Shown here: in pieces, positions 10,575 through 23,037 of the stretch
Layout of the letters: the number at the start of each line of letters is the position of its first letter
Numbering within the stretch: the first letter of the stretch is position 1
DNA from: Stropharia rugosoannulata
Lineage: Eukaryota; Basidiomycota; Agaricomycetes; Agaricales; Strophariaceae
Direction: 5' to 3'
Assembly (NCBI GenBank): GCA_028532985.1
Contig: JANCIK010000005.1
Coordinates: 502,501 to 566,500, forward strand
Length of the DNA stretch: 64,000 nt
Translations under genes and position numbers: made by a program
The notes under the pieces: generated by a model
What the model was told of the DNA's origin: nothing
The model's database searches: none
The model's input: the letters and a program-made list of their open reading frames with translations, nothing else

Positions 10575-13537
10575 ACGCGGGGCAATCCGATATTCGATCT
10601 CGGACCGCTAATCTTTTTTCTGTACATTTCACGATCATTATTTCGTATTTCCATTCGGTCTATTAGTACTACTTATGTGATGTCTTTTTCGTTTTCGATC
10701 TGTATTTTTTTTTGCTTGCATCTCTCATATCTGTATTCTAGATTATACCCTGCTGCTTCAATTGCTCCGGGATGGTACGTTCATGTAATCCGTGTGAAAG
10801 AAATGGTCGATCCACAGTTCAAACGTCCAAATGCTGTGGATGGAGAAGGAATGGAATTTCTGCGGTGATCGGTCTAACTACATACATTGTGTTGCCCATT
10901 AGGCAATTTTGGTGCTATAGAATTCAAATATTCAGGGCACAATATTGCACTAAGTATTCCTGCGAGTCGTAACAAATCAGCTGTTGAACTCTGAGTCTAA
11001 CAGACAGATGGCGCAGTATATCACAGCCTATTGAAGTACAAAGAACGACAGGATCTATTTGAGCAGTGATTTTCTGTTCAAAATATCAACACCGTATCGG
11101 TATCGTGAGAGCCGGAGTGTCACAGGCTGCGCCGACGACGCTACTCGCTGATATTTAATCGGCTACCTTGCTGTGAACAAGGCACTGTCAGTAGTTCTAG
11201 ACTACTCTACGCTTTCTTTTTTGCTATAAGTATTTTTTCCATACTTACTCTCACGGGGAGCTTGACATTTCCCATCATTTACTTCAAATTTACTTGCACT
11301 AATATGTATAGCAGGTAAGGGCACGCCCGAATGTCCATAACCCAACGAAAGAGAAAGTACTTACTTAGCAGTTCTGAGAGAGTTCCAATGCCTTACTTCG
11401 ACTTAGTACTTGAGTGCTCGTCAGTCCAATTGCAAAGAAGCAGCTTATCAGACCATGGGCGCTAATTAAATGATAGCCGGCACCATGCCGACGGTTGCCA
11501 CGCGCTGGCCTCGTGATCATGCCGCTTCTGCAGTTCTCCTGCGGTTCAAAACTTAGCTTCAACCAAGCCTCAACCCGAGGCCTGAGGTACGAATATGTCA
11601 TTGTCATTTTCCCCAACCATAATTTAAAGAATTTAAAGAAATGACACCTCGCTCATAAACGTTAAACTCCGGTTGCCTGTGTCTCAGGAGAACCCTTATC
11701 AGCGATGCTCCACTCAAAGTTCTACGCAGTCGGTGCTGGCATAACGCAAGCCAGCTGAAGTGATCAAGAAGTACTACTCCTGGTGATAAATGCTTCCCTG
11801 ATTTTAACTCACAGTGTAGGGCAGACCGCAGTGCTGTGAAATCGTACCTCCTTGTTTCAGATTCACCGAGAAGCCTTCAAAATGCTGCGTTTATCGTGCC
11901 CTCGGACAGCAAGATTGCAATTGACCCAACCACCCAGCCGAGCGCCGGTTGTAACGATTTCAAATGAAACATCAAGACCATGCCTGCCAATATCCACTGA
12001 AAGTCAGGTCAGTGGGTTAACTCAGTACTTTAGGTCCAACTTATCAGAATGTTTTGTGTTTCGCTAGAGTACTTCTTCGACGTAGTGAGTATACAGCATA
12101 CTAGTATACGGTCCGAAAAGCGACAGGCGGCAGGCCACGGAAAAGCCAAGAAAACTATCTTCAATTATGTTAATGGTCTATTCACTTCTATTTGAATTAA
12201 ACCTTTTATCCGGTACGGAACATATGGGGATCTGTCTCAGTACGAGTCCCGCAACATTACTGACCAGGTAGGTGTCATTACTCTCTGATAGATTACAGAG
12301 AGAAGACGTTTAGTCAGGAAAAGCAACAATAGGATGCAACCCTACTATTGTTCGAGGAAAATCGATTTATATTTTTTAAAGGTATTTTACAGCAATTTAA
12401 AGATAACCGATCATCGATCAGCATACGCGGCAGCATATCTCATTTCTATGCTTATCTTCTAACTTGACAATAACAAAATCGCTGACTACTGCTTTATTGA
12501 AACAGGTCTTCGAGATGAGCTGTCAACCGAGAGGCCTAATGAAGGGTGAATGTGCTGCGCAAAGTCGTATGACAGATCGCGAGACGGCACGCGGCGGAGA
12601 CCATGACCGCATCAAAAGAGACGTGATGGTAAGATTGTATTGTCTCCTAGACTTGACCTTGAAAGTTGAACGTTTCTTTTTCTATAAGCATGCGGTCGTC
12701 GCTTACGTCCTGTAAAAGCCGTATCAGGCGCTGAAGATTAAGTAATATGTACGTCTATCCTGAGAGCCTTTCTACGCTACCACCATGCTGGATATGAACT
12801 TAAACCAGCAGATGCATAAATTCAAACGTCATGGCATTGAAAATCAAGTAGCTGGCCCAGGAAGATCTCCTCGTTTTGTGACTGTTGCTAAGTGAAAGAG
12901 ACAGGTCTCGAGGAAGGGTGACTGTAAAGAAGAACTGGTGTGTACCTCCTCTTCATACATTGACCAGGGACTTCTGAGCCGCCGCAAGGCTGGGTGCTGT
13001 TTATGGAGCACGTCAAGAACCATATACAGTTTCTTCTTATGGCACACCCGAATTAGAATTTGACGACGTGTCTGAGCGTGTTTGGCTCCCCGTGTGGTGT
13101 TCGGTGGTACTTAAATAATCACGTTATATTCGAGTAGTATTCACTCAGTCCGCCATCTCGTCAACTTCTCGGTGATGCCGGTTCCTCTGTCGGCACAGTG
13201 GCGTAATTTAATATGGAGAATATCGAGCTGTGGCTGGTTGATTCTGTAAAACATGATTGTACTGGACCGGTTGTTCGTTTTCGTCCTTTCAAGATCCAAC
13301 GTATGTAAGTTTTTGCGGACTGAAGAAGATCCGACGCGTCGCTCCCCCTTTGGTAGAGTGAACAAAAGACATTAACTTAGTACTTCACAGCAGATATATG
13401 GCCGTGGCGTGACTGATGTTGTATTAGTTATTGATCTTTTCTTCGAAGCAAGTTGCTGTGTATCGATTACGAGGATAACGTAAGTCCTGGCAGTCACAGA
13501 TCTACTCTCCGTGTCCTTTCTTCTCTAAGTTTAGGCT
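10575..13537. other. Three-kb gene-poor stretch
   Basis: The start is the DSN1 3' flank (a T-rich tract near 10700). Short ORFs such as 11365-11616 (minus) and 12464-12715 (plus) have no family motifs, no linked exons and no clear start context. I see no inverted repeats long enough to call a transposon. A putative 5' leader exon of the next gene with donor GTAAGT at about 13480 and acceptor TTTAG at about 13534 is possible. Confidence 0.4.
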
Positions 13538-14535
13538 TTGATTGATGGAGGATGTCGCTCTAAAAATCTGAACCAGGAGGTTAAAAGCGCCTACCAAACT
13601 GTAGCTCTCAGTCCCGAACCCCCTGTTCCTCACTCATATATTAGTAACTTATATCCGATGTATAATTCCCACAATTCTGTTCTCGACGCACCGCGATCTT
13701 ACGCAAACTGGCCAGCGGCCGAGGAGGCTGCCACCGAAGCTAGTACAGCATTTCAAAACCACTTTGTGAGTGAATCGATGGTTTCAATGTCTGGATATTT
13801 TTCGTGGTATTAACCACGATATTCTTAGCCTTTGGCCACGAATGTATCAACACTATCTGCGCTACCTTACCATGACGAATACGTACCACCTGTAAGTACT
13901 GTCGGTCTTAGTGGGTTCTGGTTATCTGAACTCAAGGAGGAAATTGTTCAGCAGTACACAGCTTCGTACCACGGTAATCCCTACCCAGACTCCTACCTAC
14001 ATTTCGATCCTATCGCAGAGTGCTTAGGCATCAGCGACTATGACCTTCAACTAGTAACAGCATTGCTTGGAGGATACAACAGCCTATTTCCACCGCCGAC
14101 ACACGGGTTCTATCACGGCGATGTCACAGCATATACCGTTCCAGAGCACGATGACAGTCCCGGGAGCCCCACCAACTCTGAATACAGCAGCGCAACTGAG
14201 TCTTCCTTCAGAAGAAGTGCCCAGAATTCGAAAAAAGCTTTCTTTTGTACCTCTCCTACTTCGGAATGCCGAGCGGAGGGGAAAGGATTTTCCACGGCGT
14301 TCTCGCTGAAGAGTACGTACCTTAAAGTGATATGATACGTCAGCTAACCCTTGAATTCTTGGTAGGACACATAAACAGATATCATACTGAGTATGGGAAG
14401 CAAAAGAAACACATCTGCAAGACCTGCAACTATAAAACAACCTATTTAGCCGACCTGAAGCGGCATTTGAAGTATTACAAAGGAAACAAGGCCCGTCATT
14501 TGAGGCGACTCAGCCCGCAATTAATTGGAAATTAG
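13538..14535 (+). CDS. C2H2-type zinc-finger protein (family member 1)
   Basis: Exons 13538-13765, 13829-14312 and 14366-14535 (introns 63 and 53 nt) sum to 882 nt. The N-terminus has no ATG in this frame, so the true start lies in an upstream exon or at the internal ATG at 13658. A long Tyr/Ser/Pro-rich region precedes two C-terminal fingers. Finger 1 runs FFCTSPTSEC..KGFSTAFSLK, then across an intron RHINRYHTE. Finger 2 is HICKTCNYKTTYLADLKRH. The same two-finger end, with the same phase-1 intron inside finger 1, occurs at 20898, 26525 and 48781 (minus). Finger 1 here has six residues between its cysteines instead of four or five. Likely nuclear and DNA-binding; targets unknown. Confidence 0.65.
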
Positions 14536-17265
14536 CTCAATAGCACTCTACTACTCAGCGTTCACTGAGCAATTCAGCAGCTAGGATACAGCTTTCAATA
14601 TACCCACCAGGAAAATCCCTCCCTTTCGGCGTCGAACATTCTGCGAGTGGAAGCTGAAGGATATGGTTCTTCTGGATAAATATATTTCGCTACATACTCA
14701 ATTACCTGATCAGCCAGGCCTGATCACATTTTGACTACTCACCCCACCGCTCATTTCTCATTGAAACCAAAAAGTACACATTTCAACACGCAGTCCATTT
14801 CATGCCCCACATACTCAGCGCGTATTTGCTCGTGTAGTTTAACAACGTTGTTCCTTAATTGTTTGTGGTTAAACCATACTCTTTCGTTGCTAGGTATACC
14901 CACTGGCTATGGCCAATTACCATTATCGACGTCCTTCTTAGGATCTGACTCTATAAGTAAGGAAGCTAGTGAATAATGGTAGTCATACGAGTATGACATA
15001 CCTTCATGACCAGCAGAATCGTTCTGAGAACTTCCAATATGATCTATGCGATTGACAATTAGTGACCGCATGTTCCGAGCGAAAGAGGGATGATACCCTT
15101 TTTCAGACTACTACGCAGTGGAGGCAAAGGGGCCATCCCCCATCATGAGCTTGTCATACCTGTGTGTAATTGTAGAGTATTAATGTGATCGTGGTAATGT
15201 CCGAAGTCCGACTGATCGAAGAAGCGCCCACCGTGAGTTGGCCGTGAGTTGTTAGTCGAAAAATGTGGGCTGCCCTCTTTCGCTATGTTCCAGAAGTCTG
15301 CTTATGAAAAGAAGGAAAATATTGCGATACGCGAACTGTGATGACAGTGGCCAAAATCGGAGTTATCCTGTGAAAGAAGTCTCTATACATAGAGCGACAA
15401 AAAGACCAACCCAAATACGATGTTCTTGGGTAAGCAGTACCGGCTGGAGGCTGGAAAAAAATTCGAATGAACTTAGCAGAGCTTTCTCCACACAAACAGT
15501 AAGCAGGATATACTCACCGACCTGGGGATATCAATTCAAGCTGAGTGCCGCGCCATCACCGATTTCCCACAATGCCCAATATAAAGCTGTGGAAGACAGG
15601 TTCGTATCCGACTCTTTGGACAAAACATAACCAACAAATTTGCACAGCAACTAGGCAGAGAAGGTGAGCATCAGATCAAGATGGGAGTCAGGTAGGAGAC
15701 GGCCAAAATGGAAACCATGAGAAAAAGGGACCTAATACCTACGTATTGTGGACCACGAGGACCTGCGCAAGACGCCACTAGGAGACCACGTCAGTCGGAG
15801 TCATGAAGAAGGTAAATTCTTTGAGTGTTTTCACCCTCTTTATACTAGCGAAAGATCGAGGTTCCTCATATCCTTCTTCACGTACTCTCTCTCCAGGGCA
15901 GCGAAATTTGTCGCCCTCAGCAAATGCTCCGTAAGGTCCGTCATGGCGTGCGGTATTTGAGCCTTTTCCCCTTCTTTCACTTGCTTACATTAATTGGGTC
16001 ACCAGCACATGTCTATCTCTGTCCTCATGCCTCCCATGCTTTGCGCAGTAGTAGCCAGCAGGAGGTCACACAGCCTCTTACGACTGCGGATTCTGGCCTG
16101 TACAGTAAAACGATACCAGGTCCACAGCGAGGACTGACCGACGTGGCAATGTGCTAACTGTACTCTGGAGGTAAGTATCCTTATATTTCCCTCTCTGGGC
16201 TATCCGAGTAAGGAGGTACTGATTGCGGACTCCACCAGCGCCTCTAAGGCAGACGGATAACTCTCCCAAGGCAGACACAAAGCGAGTAAACTTATGGCGT
16301 TTCATTAGATGGTTCTACAGCAGGGTGAGCTTCCTGTCTACGGAAGGACATCCTCAAAGCTCGGCTAGACTCCAGGCTCCCATCGATCCCTGGAATAAAG
16401 GCTCTTCTTATCAGTGGCATGGTCTAGAGAGGTCGCCGACATTAGCACTATTGGCCACTACGACTCTTCAATCGACCACACATGAAGCATTGATTTCATT
16501 GCTTCTTGTCATTTAAGTTCGTCATTCGCTCTATGGAATTGTACACTAGTCGATGCAGACTCAGGGCACGCCTTTTGCAGTCGTGTTGGACATACTGATT
16601 TCGTGTCCCTCAAAAAGGGCTAATCATCTCAAAATTACCTTTATACTTGTTGTGAAGGAGCATCCTGGACATGGACATAGCTTTATGCATAGGCTACAAG
16701 TGTAATTGTTGTGCGTCACGATCCTTTCATTAATGGTGTATCTTGTGTCTGTATTTATTGATGTACTTTGCAAGAGGGCGGGCGGTTAATGATTGACTAG
16801 TGAATCATGTTTTACAGACTATATCTATAGCATTATGTCTTTCTCTGAAATACAGTGGATTTGCGCCGTTCAATCAATGAATTCCGACCCCCCGCAGGAT
16901 GGAGAATATGTATTAATCCACGGAAAGGTTAAAGCAAGCGATCGCCTCTAGATCGTCTCGTTGAACATGGAAAGGACAAGAGTCAGTACCTGAGACAACT
17001 TCCAAATATCAGAAATCTGCGACACTGGACACTTATTTTGTACGTTATCCCCATTTACGACGATTCTTGTCGTTGACAGTGGGCGCTAATTATAAGACTT
17101 TCCTTTTAAAGTAGGTAACATTATGTCACTGCATGACTAAGCCGTTACTTGTTCTGGCTCGACCAGTGACGAAAGTCGGGCGTTAGCGTTCTAACTTCAG
17201 CCCAACAACCAAGCTTCAACCCAACATCATCACAATTACCCCTTACTCCGTGAGTGGGAACAAAC
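14536..17265. other. Gene-poor stretch
   Basis: Several 70-120 codon frames (for example 15265-15630 plus, 15748-15960 plus, 16223-16516 plus) show no family motif and no exon partners. A perfect 7-bp-arm palindrome lies at 14982-14997. I cannot support a gene here. Confidence 0.4.
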
Positions 17266-18313
17266 ATGCAAATTCAACAAGCCATAGAAAGGACACCAGA
17301 CGACGTGATAGCTGCGCGGCTCGCCCTGTTGTACCTTTTGCCCGCTGAATTGGTGCAACTTATCCTTGATTATGCAGAGTACTGGGCCATTTTGTCCTCG
17401 ACCTTTGCTCCGATGCAAGAGGTGCGCCTGAAATCAGCTCATCCGGAGTATAATACCCGGATGCTATGTCTTCTGACGCCCAAAATACCGCATGCACGAA
17501 CACAGGGGGCGGCTATCAGAGTCAGGGAGGTACGCTTCGAGATCGACAGTCATGACCAGGGATGGGGAGGCGAGGCGCTTACCGGTGCGTGCTTAGATTC
17601 AGGGCTCTATACCGCCTCTGTACCGCTCATGTATGCGGTTATACAGGCCCTTACGAGGGATCTTATACGTGGTTTGAAGCTGTCATAGTGCGCCGATACG
17701 AGGACGAGAATGGGAACTACGACGATAGTCGCGATTTGCAGAACATGCTGCAGAACCCGACGTTCTATCCAGCGTCGCCATCCCTGTCTTCAGGTCGCAC
17801 ACCGACTTTGGTCAGGACAAAGCACATCCCGCCCACCGCGTCCTTCCTAGGGCTGTTCGGCGGTTCTCCAGGGCGCAGACTGACGCTCGAGACCGTCGAA
17901 CACTCAGATGCACACGATGGGAATCGAAAAGAGATGGACGTGTGGCTTGTGCAGCGGAATAGGCGCGCATGGGCAGAGACACAGGCGCATCGCGTAGTGT
18001 GGAAAGCTGACAATGGGGCAGGCACGGACGTTGATGCTGCTGCCGAATTCGCGCTTACGGGCGCTTATCTGGGAGATGGAGCCGAATTCGTTGATATACT
18101 CCGACCAGGTGATAGGATCGCAGTGTTAGCGCGAGCGCAGGTACGGTTTTTTGCTATCTATTTTTCCTATGGTACTTATTGAGAGATAAACTCTTTCGTG
18201 ACTCTATCATCGAAGTTTCCGATGTGGGCTAACTGTATCAGGCGCGCGAATATCACTGTCGTGCTTTCCGTATAGAACAAAGGTCTGCAGGACTGGGGGT
18301 ATCTGTTCACTGA
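17266..18313 (+). CDS. F-box-like protein typical of agaricomycetes
   Basis: Exons 17266-17584, 17647-18140 and probably 18242-18313, giving about 294 residues. The ATG at 17266 follows the window's first Met in frame. LYLLPAELVQLILDYAEYW (about residues 21-39) is an F-box-like helix pair of the kind that in agarics precedes a beta-sandwich. The remainder carries the family's recurring marks REVRFEIDSHDQGWGG, GPYEGSYTWFEAVIVR and GAYLGDGAEFVDILRPGDRI. The first splice (ACCG/GT..CAG/GC) restores TGPYEGSYTWF exactly. The last exon is uncertain: after the donor at 18141 two frames are possible, one of which reads RANITVVLSV, closer to the family. F-boxes recruit substrates to SCF ubiquitin ligases; that role is inferred. 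Confidence 0.75.
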
Positions 18314-19453
18314 GGGCCATACAAATATCTCCCTTATCTATCTCCCGCGGCTAAATCGCTGCAAACGCATCCCGTCGAATGTCCTCCACCGGCAACGCCC
18401 TGCCACTCTACCTAACCTTGTGCGATAGACGAGCGGGATTTCTCGTTCCCGCAAATTTACTTCAAATGAGCAGATCTGTACTTATAGGTGGGAGAGTAAG
18501 GTAGGCGGAATACGCTCACGGACACATCACATGAGTATTTGTGACAAATTGCGATAAAAACAAGTAGATCCCTTGGAGCATGTACAAATTCGGATTTTCT
18601 GCCTATCTAAAACCAAGGATTTGTAGTTAATTGAATTTGGAGCAATTTTTTGCTTGAAATTTGCCAGTATTTTTCCAAATAAAGTATCGCTTTCAGCGAT
18701 TGTGCCTCGCTGTTTTTTTTTTGTTTAATGACAAACTCCAAAAAATTCAAAATTTATAGGAAGGGTACCGGGTAGAAACATGGGCGTGCTTGTAAAAGCA
18801 TTGTCAGATAGAGATTCCAAACAAGTATATACAAAACCGACCAGTTTTCGAACGGGGGGACACTTGAGCGTGTTTGGATATGTATACAAAGGGAGGAACC
18901 GATAAACAAGGAACGACAAAACCGACCGAAATTAGAACGTGGGGAACCTTAGCTTTCAGCAAGGCCATGAAGGTGCCCCATGGGAAATACACTCAGAAGG
19001 AGGAGGTGAAACCCACGTGGGTTTTGCGGCGTCACAGCCATGTCACACACACGTGATGTGTCGCGTCCGTATTAGCCCTACCTTACTCGAACTCAACTGC
19101 TGCAGAGTTTGTAAGTAAGTTGTTGGAATTCTAGACGCATCACGCGTGCTTTGCGAGCGTACGCAATGAGTACTTTCTAAGTTTCTTATATTCATTACCC
19201 AATCATTGAGTTATTGTCCATTTAATCTATTTTTGTTACTTACTTGTCATTCACTTTTGTTCTGTAAATGTTCTAGCTATTATTCTATTATTACTTCACA
19301 GTATTTAGTAGGCCATTGATGTACTTTTCCCGCATCCGTTTGCCTCTTGAGCTCACCGAGGCCAAACGTGAATTCACTTATTCTTTTCTCATGTGTTGAT
19401 CACACAGTGCTACGCTTATTTTAACGTAAGTGTATCATGACGCTGTTGATGAG
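18314..19453. other. AT-rich intergenic stretch
   Basis: No supported gene. An imperfect direct repetition (ACAAAACCGACC followed by GAACG) occurs near 18832 and 18917. The right edge abuts copy A of the tandem duplication. Confidence 0.35.
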
Positions 19454-19484
19454 ACAAACATGAGGTAACAGCGGCCTACAAAGT

Positions 19485-19877
19485 TCAAACGCGCGCAAAA
19501 TCCAGGGTCAGCTCTCCACAGCTAGCTTTGGTATCGAGCTGATTGAGCATTTGAAGGGTTGACATCATACTGGCATTGCTGTAGACAATGGTCATTGCCA
19601 GGTCCACATATGCAAGAGTCGTTGTGGGTCGTTGGCATGCCAGCCAAAACGTGTCCTGGACCCAGGATGTCGTTGACAGAGTTTTCCTCCGCAGCATCCC
19701 CGCCGCATAGAAGTCCAGGGAAGAAATCAGAGATTCTGACATCCGTGGACCGTCACAGTGTATGTGAATAACGAGACGTCTATCCCAGTCCCAGCCATAC
19801 AATAAAATTTTGAGCTGTGTACAGTTCTGCTCTTTCATTCTGTAGATGTTCACAGCTGCTGAGGCTGGGCTGAACAC
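19485..19877 (-). pseudogene. Degenerate ORF shared by both duplication copies
   Basis: The minus-strand frame contains MLRRKTLSTTSWV, TTTLAYVDLAMTIVYSN and SCGELTLDFARV. The copy at 25051-25350 has MLRRKTASTRSWV, TTLAYVSLAMAIVYSN and SCGELTLDFARV. Replacement and indel pattern (an extra ACQRPT here) does not look like strong coding constraint, and neither has a convincing start. It could be a decayed exon; I do not recognise the family. Confidence 0.3.
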
Positions 19878-20819
19878 TTGTGCCTAAGGCTTGGGTACAA
19901 CTGCTAAGCTGCTCTCATCTCTCAAGGCGGTTGCTTGAAAATATTTGAGGATCCTGTGCACTTTTTCTCCTGAATTTTCTAGCCGAGTTTCCACAGTCAG
20001 ACAAGACATTGTTATGGGATATCTAATTTTGTATGTAGTGAGCTGGAGTCGTACCCTATGGCAAATCACTGATATCACTTCTCAGGCGATCAAGTCATCC
20101 ACACAAAACAGCACTAGCACGGCATCTTTGTCATATTTGCAGAATAGAAGGTGTATAATTATCCGCGCGAACCAGTTATATGGATTTCTGTCACTTGAGC
20201 GAACTTAAGGTCCCCGTAGTATGTTCCGAAATCCTACTGCATTCAAGTTGCTTCAGAAATCAGCTTAGTCGTTGCTTGAATCTCAATTAAGCGTCTGTAT
20301 TTCCATTTACACTTAAGCGGAGTGGCAGGGTGAACGTTCTGTGAGCCAAACTGCTGGAACTGATGAAAGGCAATCACATCTGCCGATTTATATCGGACTG
20401 TTGAACTTTAAAATCCCAGAGAGTTGGCGGTCAGGCCGTGGCTGCTATATCTAACTCACAACAGGCAGTTGTTAGTATCATAATGGACCAGCATTTTCCT
20501 TTGGTATGCCATAAGTACAACACTACTTTGTGTCCCCTGATCGATACTGACACGTCTTGTAAATATTCCCTATAATCTCAGTCTCACCATATTCTTAACG
20601 TCTATCATAATTTAATAACCTCCTCCTCGTCAATGGACAGCAGTCCTTGATGTCCGTAATCATGATGTTCTTTTTTTGTTTCTCTAATATAAATGTAGAT
20701 TCTCGGCAAGATTAAATGACTTGATGATGATGTAATTACGGCAGTGCTCAGAAGGGTCCAGAGATCTGTTTATCTACTGGCTAACGAAGAAAGCAGCGCA
20801 GCTACCACAGCAGTGCTGG

Positions 20820-20826
20820 TATAAAA
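20820..20826 (+). promoter_or_regulatory. TATA box of zinc-finger gene, copy A
   Basis: TATAAAA lies 78 nt before the ATG at 20898, in a segment (GGTATAAAATGCTGGACATT) kept in copy B at the same distance. Confidence 0.5.
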
Positions 20827-20897
20827 TGCTGGACATTTTCTGCTTCAGACCATTCTCAAACCCACATACCTCTCTTTCTTCTTCTCTAGCCTTGCCA

Positions 20898-21783
20898 ATG
20901 AATCCCCCCTTCAACCATTCCTCCTACTATTACTCCCAACAGTCTTTACCCGTAGAAAATGCTCACGAAAACTCCAACACCAATGGCGTGAGCTTGTCTC
21001 GCGCTTTCTACGCGACTATATATTGACCGCGTAACTGCTTCAAAGGAATACGTCGCTGGCCCTCCACTGGACCAGGTGAACCAGGGGATGCCGCCGAGAA
21101 ACCAAACGTTTGGGTACTACCAAGTCAGTACTCGACTTCCCTTGCACAATACATCCTCATAATAGTGCCACATTTTAAAGTACCCACCAAACGGGCATCC
21201 AGTGCACCACCATCAGCCGTATGGAAGCCAGTACCAGACACAGCAGGGCGTCAACCAGCAAGGCGTTAACCCGGCATGGTTGTCGGATGCAAATCATAAT
21301 GGCGCCGCTGCCTATTCCACCAATGTCCCACTTTTCTATCCGCCCCCGGGCACACAGAACGCGTTCGCTGCCCATCACCCAGCGCCCAACGGCGCTGCAG
21401 TTCAGTACGGAGCTTTTGGCACGGGCCAACACGCGTCGTCGCCGCCCTCAGCTGCTGTGAGGCAGGGGCACAGCGAGCAGAGCAGCCCGAGCCCGGGTCC
21501 AGAGGCCCATCAAAGGAGGGCAGCAAGCTTTGTCTGTACCTTTCCTAATTGTACAAAGGCGTTCACTACCAAGTACCGCCTCGGGAGTACGTTTTCGGCT
21601 CTGGTCCCCAGTTAAATTTGTTGATTGATTGATTGTTGCCCACCAGCTCATGTTAACAGGTACCACACCGATCCCGCAAACCAGGAGCGGTACAGGTGCG
21701 AGAGGTGTGGCTATACCACAACGTATGCGTCGGACTTGCCGCGTCATCAGAGGACGTGCTCTCCCGCATTCATCGGAACTTAG
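20898..21783 (+). CDS. C2H2-type zinc-finger protein (family member 2, copy A)
   Basis: Four exons: 20898-20987, 21046-21123, 21181-21586 and 21647-21783, total 711 nt, 236 residues. It begins MNPPFNHSSYYYSQQ. The middle is Gln/Pro/Tyr-rich (QYQTQQGVNQQGVN, PLFYPPPGTQ) and looks like a disordered activation-type region. Two fingers close the protein: FVCTFPNCTKAFTTKYRLG joined across an intron to THVNRYHTD, and YRCERCGYTTTYASDL followed by PRHQRTC, where the last ligand is Cys (C2HC). The intron cuts finger 1 between its helix and the His pair in phase 1, as in all family members here. Probable sequence-specific nuclear protein; the function is not known. Almost identical over exons 2-3 to copy B, less so in exons 1 and 4. 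Confidence 0.85.
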
Positions 21784-22445
21784 TATGGATTTTGCCCATC
21801 CTAATACTAAAAATCTTCAGAACGCGGGTGGCCTGACTCACTCGCATATACCCTTTAACCTTCTTATCTTTGACCCGTAGACATTTTACTATTTTCCCCA
21901 GCAGATATTGGGTGTTCGCGATTTCATTTATAGATATACTTAAACATTTCACTTAGATTTATCGCTCATTTGAGCGCCCCTTGTGATTGAAAAGTAGTCC
22001 TCACCGACAATAGCCTTCGGGGGCAGTGATACCCAATTTTTTAATCATACCACCCCCGCTTTTAGACTGTATGACTGTCACATAACCCCAACTCATCGTC
22101 TTCATACTTGTTTTCATATAAAGTACATGTTAAATGATACCTTTACCTATATTATTTTTCATGATAAACTCAGAGTCAGTTCATAATAGACTCTGAATTG
22201 TAACATATACCACCGCCCTTCATGTCTAGTTGATAATTAGTATCATCATGATAGAACACCAAGCCTGGATAATACTTCTCGCACAGTACGGTATCATTGC
22301 AATAGTTACTCTTTCTCCAACCTCAACAAGCTCCAGCAGATATCATCATGCGGTACAACGTGGAACAATGATCACCAGAGCCAGAGCCGTGCCCAACATA
22401 GCCCTCTGGGCGTCCAGAGAGCAAGGCGATGCGCGCAAGGCGAGC

Positions 22446-23037
22446 GGAGACTATGGTGAGTTATTTGCACATTTATTCCCACATCCCCCCCCTCTCACAA
22501 CGACATGAAATTTTATTTTGTTATGATTATAACTTATGTACAACATTTAAACATAATGGTATACATCTTTCTGATTTATCCAAACTGTTATACTCGAAGA
22601 AATAGACCAGAAACGATCACATTTTCTTGAATTCAGTGCCATCATTTCAATTTCCCACGAGCGTTCCCCCCCCTCACTCGACTGTTCCCCCCTCCCACTC
22701 AAAGTGTCAAACCTTATAACGCCAATTCAAGATGGGTAACATTACTAATACATGTTGAATATGCTATTAACAAGATTATATCATCAGCAAGACCTTTAGA
22801 ATAGAAAAAAAGATTGATTTTATCAAGTAGTGAAATTGAGATTGCATCATTGGTACATGAGATAAATAAAATATACAATTTATACTCCATAAAATGGAAG
22901 CTCTGTATATTACCTTCAATTAGAGGGCTTTACAGGTGGAATCAGAGATTAAAGTGTTTTGAGAGGGAGGGGGCGGACTCCGATCAGGAGAGGGGGGGAC
23001 GTGGGAATAAATATGCAAATAACTCACCATAGGAGAC
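22446..23037. mobile_element. 580-bp MITE with long terminal inverted repeats
   Basis: The element spans 22452-23031. It is flanked by the direct duplication GGAGAC (22446-22451 and 23032-23037). The left end TATGGTGAGTTATTTGCA.. and the reverse complement of the right end TATGGTGAGTTATTTGCA.. agree for about 46 bp with few differences, running into ATTTATTCCCAC and a C-rich block. The interior is AT-rich and has no ORF of a transposase, so it is non-autonomous. Copy B of the duplication has the uninterrupted site (AGCGGAGGTGATCAAG near 27990), so the insertion happened after duplication. The 6-bp target size is unusual for the common fungal superfamilies, so I leave the superfamily open. Confidence 0.9.

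Noticed and set aside
22230..22508. Plus ORF with a possible counterpart at 27840-28025
   Set aside because: Alignment between copies shows frame-changing indels and part of the ORF runs into the MITE; not credible as a gene.
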